Below, piece after piece: positions 7,721 to 10,327 of a DNA stretch of 10,327 nt. The stretch is from contig JADFMW010000075.1 in assembly GCA_022563655.1 (NCBI GenBank), positions 1 through 10,327 on the forward strand, given 5' to 3'. Origin of the DNA: Pseudomonadota bacterium. Its GTDB lineage: Bacteria; Pseudomonadota; Alphaproteobacteria; JAAXGF01. Both the position numbers and the translations under genes were made by a program. Under the pieces are notes generated by a model. That model made no database searches. It saw only the letters and a list, made by a program, of their open reading frames with translations, and was not told the DNA's origin. Numbering within the stretch: the first letter of the stretch is position 1; each line of letters opens with the position of its first letter.

Positions 7721-9023
7721 CGGCGCCGGGTCGCGGCGGGCGATCGCCGCGTGGTGCCTGTATGACTGGGCCAATTCGGCGTTCCCCACGGTCATCATCA
7801 CCTTCGTCTTCGCCCCTTATTTCACACAGGCGGTGGCCGAAACCGAGATCCAAGGCTCGGCCCAGTGGGCCTGGGCGGTTTCCATCTCGGCCTTGGTCGT
7901 CGCCCTGCTCGGCCCGACCGGCGGCGCCGTCGCCGATGCCGCGGGCCGGCGCAAGCCCTGGATTTTCGCCCTCACCGTTCTCTGCGTGGTGTGCGCCTAC
8001 CTGCTGTGGTACGTCCGGCCGACCACCGACGACGTCATGCTGGCGCTGGCCATATTCGTCGTCGCCAACGTGGCGTTCGAGTTCGCAACCGTCTTCTACA
8101 ACGCCATGCTCCCGGACATTACACCGGCACGACTCATCGGCCGGGTGTCGGGCTGGGCCTGGGGCCTCGGCTATGCCGGCGGCCTCGTGTGCCTGGTGAT
8201 CGTCCTCGTCGCCTTCGTGCAGACGGATAGCCCGTTATTCGGCCTCGACAAGTCGGAGACGGAGCTTGAGCATGTCCGGGCAGTGGGGCCGATGTCGGCC
8301 CTCTGGTATGCGTTCTTCTCCCTGCCATTGTTCCTATTCACTCCGGACCGCCGCTCCACGGGCATAAGTCCCGTACAGGCCGTCCATGACGGCCTTGCGA
8401 CCCTGGTGCAAAGCCTCAGGGATATCCGCAGGCACGCCAACGTCGCCCGTTACCTCCTCGCACGCATGATCTACACCGACGGGCTCAATACGCTGTTCGC
8501 CTTCGGCGGCATCTTTGCCGCCCACGCCTTCGGCATGGACATTGAGGAACGGTTGATTTTCGGCATCGTAATGAACGTCACGGCCGGGCTTGGGGCGGCG
8601 GCCTTTGCCTGGATCGACGACTGGATCGGGGCCAAGCGGACGATACTCATTGCCTTGGTTGGCCTGATCGTCGTCGGCACGGCGCTCATCCTCGTTCACG
8701 CGAAGCTGTGGTTCTGGATGTTGGCGCCCGTGCTGGGCGTCTTCTTCGGCCCGGCCCAGGCGGCGAGCCGCTCGCTCATGGCGCGCCTGGCGCCCGCCGA
8801 GATGCGGGCCGAAATGTTCGGGCTTTACGCCTTTTCGGGCAAATCGAGCGCTTTCGTCGGGCCCATGCTCTACGGCGTGTTCACCACAGCCTTCGGCAGC
8901 GACCGCGCCGGCATGGCCACGGTGCTCGTGTTTTTCCTCGTCGGCTTCTATCTCCTGCTGTCGGTGCGCGAGCCGCGCACCCCGGCCGCCCAGCCTAGTG
9001 GCGGAAGTGGCGCTGGCCGGTGA
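7701..9023 (+). CDS. MFS transporter, UMF1/Atg22-like family
   Basis: Inner-membrane transporter of 440 residues with about 12 hydrophobic helices; approximate spans are 24-45, 56-78, 86-105, 112-133, 150-173, 197-213, 262-278, 285-305, 313-333, 336-355, 374-396 and 404-422. Hallmarks are the N-terminal YDWANSAF (21-28), the loop GGAVADAAGRRKPW (74-87, MFS signature after helix 2) and GPAQAASRSLMARLAP (350-365) with GLYAFSGK (374-381). These fit the UMF1 group, related to yeast Atg22, a vacuolar amino-acid effluxer. The substrate here is unknown. The only possible start in this frame is GTG at 7701, because an in-frame stop lies at 7677-7679. The gene therefore overlaps the glutamate dehydrogenase end by 20 bp and lacks a clear Shine-Dalgarno, which suggests translational coupling. 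Its 3' end overlaps purH by 29 bp. Confidence 0.9.
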   Translation: MPSPPADGAGSRRAIAAWCLYDWANSAFPTVIITFVFAPYFTQAVAETEIQGSAQWAWAVSISALVVALLGPTGGAVADAAGRRKPWIFALTVLCVVCAYLLWYVRPTTDDVMLALAIFVVANVAFEFATVFYNAMLPDITPARLIGRVSGWAWGLGYAGGLVCLVIVLVAFVQTDSPLFGLDKSETELEHVRAVGPMSALWYAFFSLPLFLFTPDRRSTGISPVQAVHDGLATLVQSLRDIRRHANVARYLLARMIYTDGLNTLFAFGGIFAAHAFGMDIEERLIFGIVMNVTAGLGAAAFAWIDDWIGAKRTILIALVGLIVVGTALILVHAKLWFWMLAPVLGVFFGPAQAASRSLMARLAPAEMRAEMFGLYAFSGKSSAFVGPMLYGVFTTAFGSDRAGMATVLVFFLVGFYLLLSVREPRTPAAQPSGGSGAGR

Positions 9024-10327
9024 AGACCATGGCGAGGCCGCGCTCGTCGGCGGCGGCGATGACCTCGTCGTCGCGCGTCGAGCCGCCGGGCTGGATCACC
9101 GCCTTCGCGCCGGCCTCGGCCGCCGCGACCAAGCCGTCGGCGAAGGGGAAGAAGGCGTCCGAGGCGACCACCGAGCCCACCGCCCGGCTCTCGGGCTCGC
9201 CCGCCGCGCGCGCCGCCTCGGCCGCCTTCGAGGCGGCGATGCGGGCGGCGTCGACGCGGCTCATCTGCCCGGCGCCGATCCCCACCGTGGCGCCGCCCTT
9301 GGCCAGGACGATGGCGTTCGACATGACGTGCTTGCACACGGTGAAGGCGAACAACAGCTCGGCAACCTCGTCGTCGCTCGGCGCCCGCCGGGTGACGACC
9401 TCGAGGTCGTTCGCCGTCACCCGCCCGGTATCGCGCGTCTGGGCGAGGTAGCCGCCGGCGAGGGCGCGCACGACGAGGGCGCCGTGGGCGCGGTCGGGCA
9501 CGTCTCCGGCGAGCAGCAGGCGGAGGTTGCGCTTGGGCGAGAGCGCCTCGCGCGCTGCGTGGTCGGCGTCGGGGGCGATGACGACCTCGACGAAAAGCTT
9601 TGCGATTTCCTCGGCGGTCGCCCGGTCGAGCGGGCGATTGAGCGCGACGACGCCGCCGTAGGCGCTGGTGGGGTCGCAGGCGAGCGCCTTGCGATAGGCG
9701 TCCGCCGGGCCATCGCCCAGCGCGGCGCCGCAGGGGTTGGCGTGCTTGATGATGGCGGCCGCCGGGCGCGCGAACTCGGCGACCAGCTCGAACGCCGCGT
9801 CGGCGTCGGCGATGTTGTTGTAGCTCAGCGCCTTGCCCTGCGCCTGCTCGGCGGTGGCGACGCCGGGCCGCGCCGCGCCGCCGACGTAGAGCGCCGCCTG
9901 CTGGTGGGGGTTCTCGCCGTAGCGCAGTATCTCGCGCCGCGCCGCCGAGACGACGAGACGCTCGGGCAGGGGCTCGGGCAGGCGATCACCCGGGGGGGCG
10001 CCGAGCCAGCCGGCGATCGCGGCGTCGTAGGCCGCGGCGCTGGCGAAGGCGGCGGCGGCGAGGCGGCGGCGCAACTCGGTGCTCGTGGCGCCGTCGTTGG
10101 CCGCCATGTCGGCGGTCAGCGCGGCATAATCGGCGGGGTCGACGACGACGGTGACGAAGGCGTGGTTCTTGGCCGCCGAGCGCATCATCGCCGGGCCGCC
10201 GATGTCGATGTTCTCGATGCATTCGGCGACGTCGGCGCCGCCTTCGACCGTCGCCTCGAACGGGTACAGATTGACGACCACGAGGTCGCTCGGCGAGATG
10301 CCGTGGGCCGCCATCGCCGCGCGATGC
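8995..10327 (-). CDS. purH: Bifunctional AICAR transformylase/IMP cyclohydrolase PurH (5' end missing)
   Basis: Catalyses the last two steps of purine synthesis: formylation of AICAR with 10-formyl-tetrahydrofolate, then ring closure to IMP. The reading frame is open to the right edge, and residues HRAA precede the first in-window ATG (10314-10312), exactly as inside family members. That ATG is therefore internal, and roughly the first 90-100 residues of a protein usually about 520 long are missing. The cyclohydrolase domain shows LVVVNLYPFE and ENIDIGGPAMMRSAAKNH. The transformylase part shows RYGENPHQ, SYNNIADADAA and KHANPCGA, with the catalytic Lys-His pair at codons 9747-9742. SAYGG, CKHVMSNAI, GIGAGQMSRVD and SDAFFPFAD follow. 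The C terminus VFTGQRHFRH is typical and complete, ending in TAG at 8997-8995. It is convergent with the transporter gene, sharing 29 bp at the 3' ends. Confidence 0.97.
   Translation of the reverse strand, partial: HRAAMAAHGISPSDLVVVNLYPFEATVEGGADVAECIENIDIGGPAMMRSAAKNHAFVTVVVDPADYAALTADMAANDGATSTELRRRLAAAAFASAAAYDAAIAGWLGAPPGDRLPEPLPERLVVSAARREILRYGENPHQQAALYVGGAARPGVATAEQAQGKALSYNNIADADAAFELVAEFARPAAAIIKHANPCGAALGDGPADAYRKALACDPTSAYGGVVALNRPLDRATAEEIAKLFVEVVIAPDADHAAREALSPKRNLRLLLAGDVPDRAHGALVVRALAGGYLAQTRDTGRVTANDLEVVTRRAPSDDEVAELLFAFTVCKHVMSNAIVLAKGGATVGIGAGQMSRVDAARIAASKAAEAARAAGEPESRAVGSVVASDAFFPFADGLVAAAEAGAKAVIQPGGSTRDDEVIAAADERGLAMVFTGQRHFRH

Noticed and set aside
4790..7801. 1003-codon open frame on the minus strand opposite glutamate dehydrogenase
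   Set aside because: It mirrors the codon bias of the real gene in GC-rich DNA, is rich in Arg, Ala, Gly, Val and Asp with no recognisable motif, and the plus-strand gene has full family motifs throughout. The same holds for the 633-codon minus-strand frame at 2831-4732.
8220..8480. Slightly lower GC patch in the transporter gene, considered as a sign of horizontal transfer
   Set aside because: The shift is small and local, the frame is intact, no repeats or mobile-element genes flank it, and membrane-protein codon content can explain it.
8990..10327. purH start at the in-window ATG (10314-10312)
   Set aside because: The frame stays open upstream with HRAA, which matches the interior of PurH proteins, so this methionine is internal and the gene is cut by the window edge.

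Overview
The window is a high-GC stretch of ordinary bacterial metabolism genes with almost no spare DNA. The 1612-residue NAD-dependent glutamate dehydrogenase, the soxBDA gene order and the codon use suggest an alphaproteobacterium, perhaps a member of the Rhodospirillales or a relative. That assignment is inference from gene types; no rRNA or marker phylogeny is available here.

Layout. From 2557 down to the left edge, on the minus strand, lies a tight operon encoding the beta, delta and alpha subunits of a heterotetrameric sarcosine-oxidase-family enzyme (soxB, soxD, then soxA cut by the edge). Positions 2558-2881 are a divergent control region with three perfect 19-bp tandem repeats, each carrying the motif TTGACA. 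From 2882 rightward on the plus strand is a very large NAD-glutamate dehydrogenase gene. A 12-helix MFS transporter of the UMF1/Atg22-like type follows and overlaps it by 20 bp. Finally purH (AICAR transformylase/IMP cyclohydrolase) comes in from the right on the minus strand. Its 3' end overlaps the transporter gene by 29 bp, and its 5' end lies outside the window.

How the genes may work together. The sox-type enzyme oxidatively demethylates an N-methyl amino acid (sarcosine or a relative such as N-methylglutamate) and feeds one-carbon units to tetrahydrofolate. Glutamate dehydrogenase turns glutamate into 2-oxoglutarate and ammonium. PurH consumes 10-formyl-tetrahydrofolate. The transporter belongs to a family related to amino-acid effluxers. 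A shared theme of amino-acid catabolism and one-carbon supply is plausible but not proven.

The most notable points are the TTGACA tandem repeats, the loss of two expected zinc ligands in SoxD, the divergent pairing of the sox-like operon with glutamate dehydrogenase, and the overlapping glutamate dehydrogenase-transporter pair. I see no mobile element, CRISPR array, RNA gene or clearly new system.
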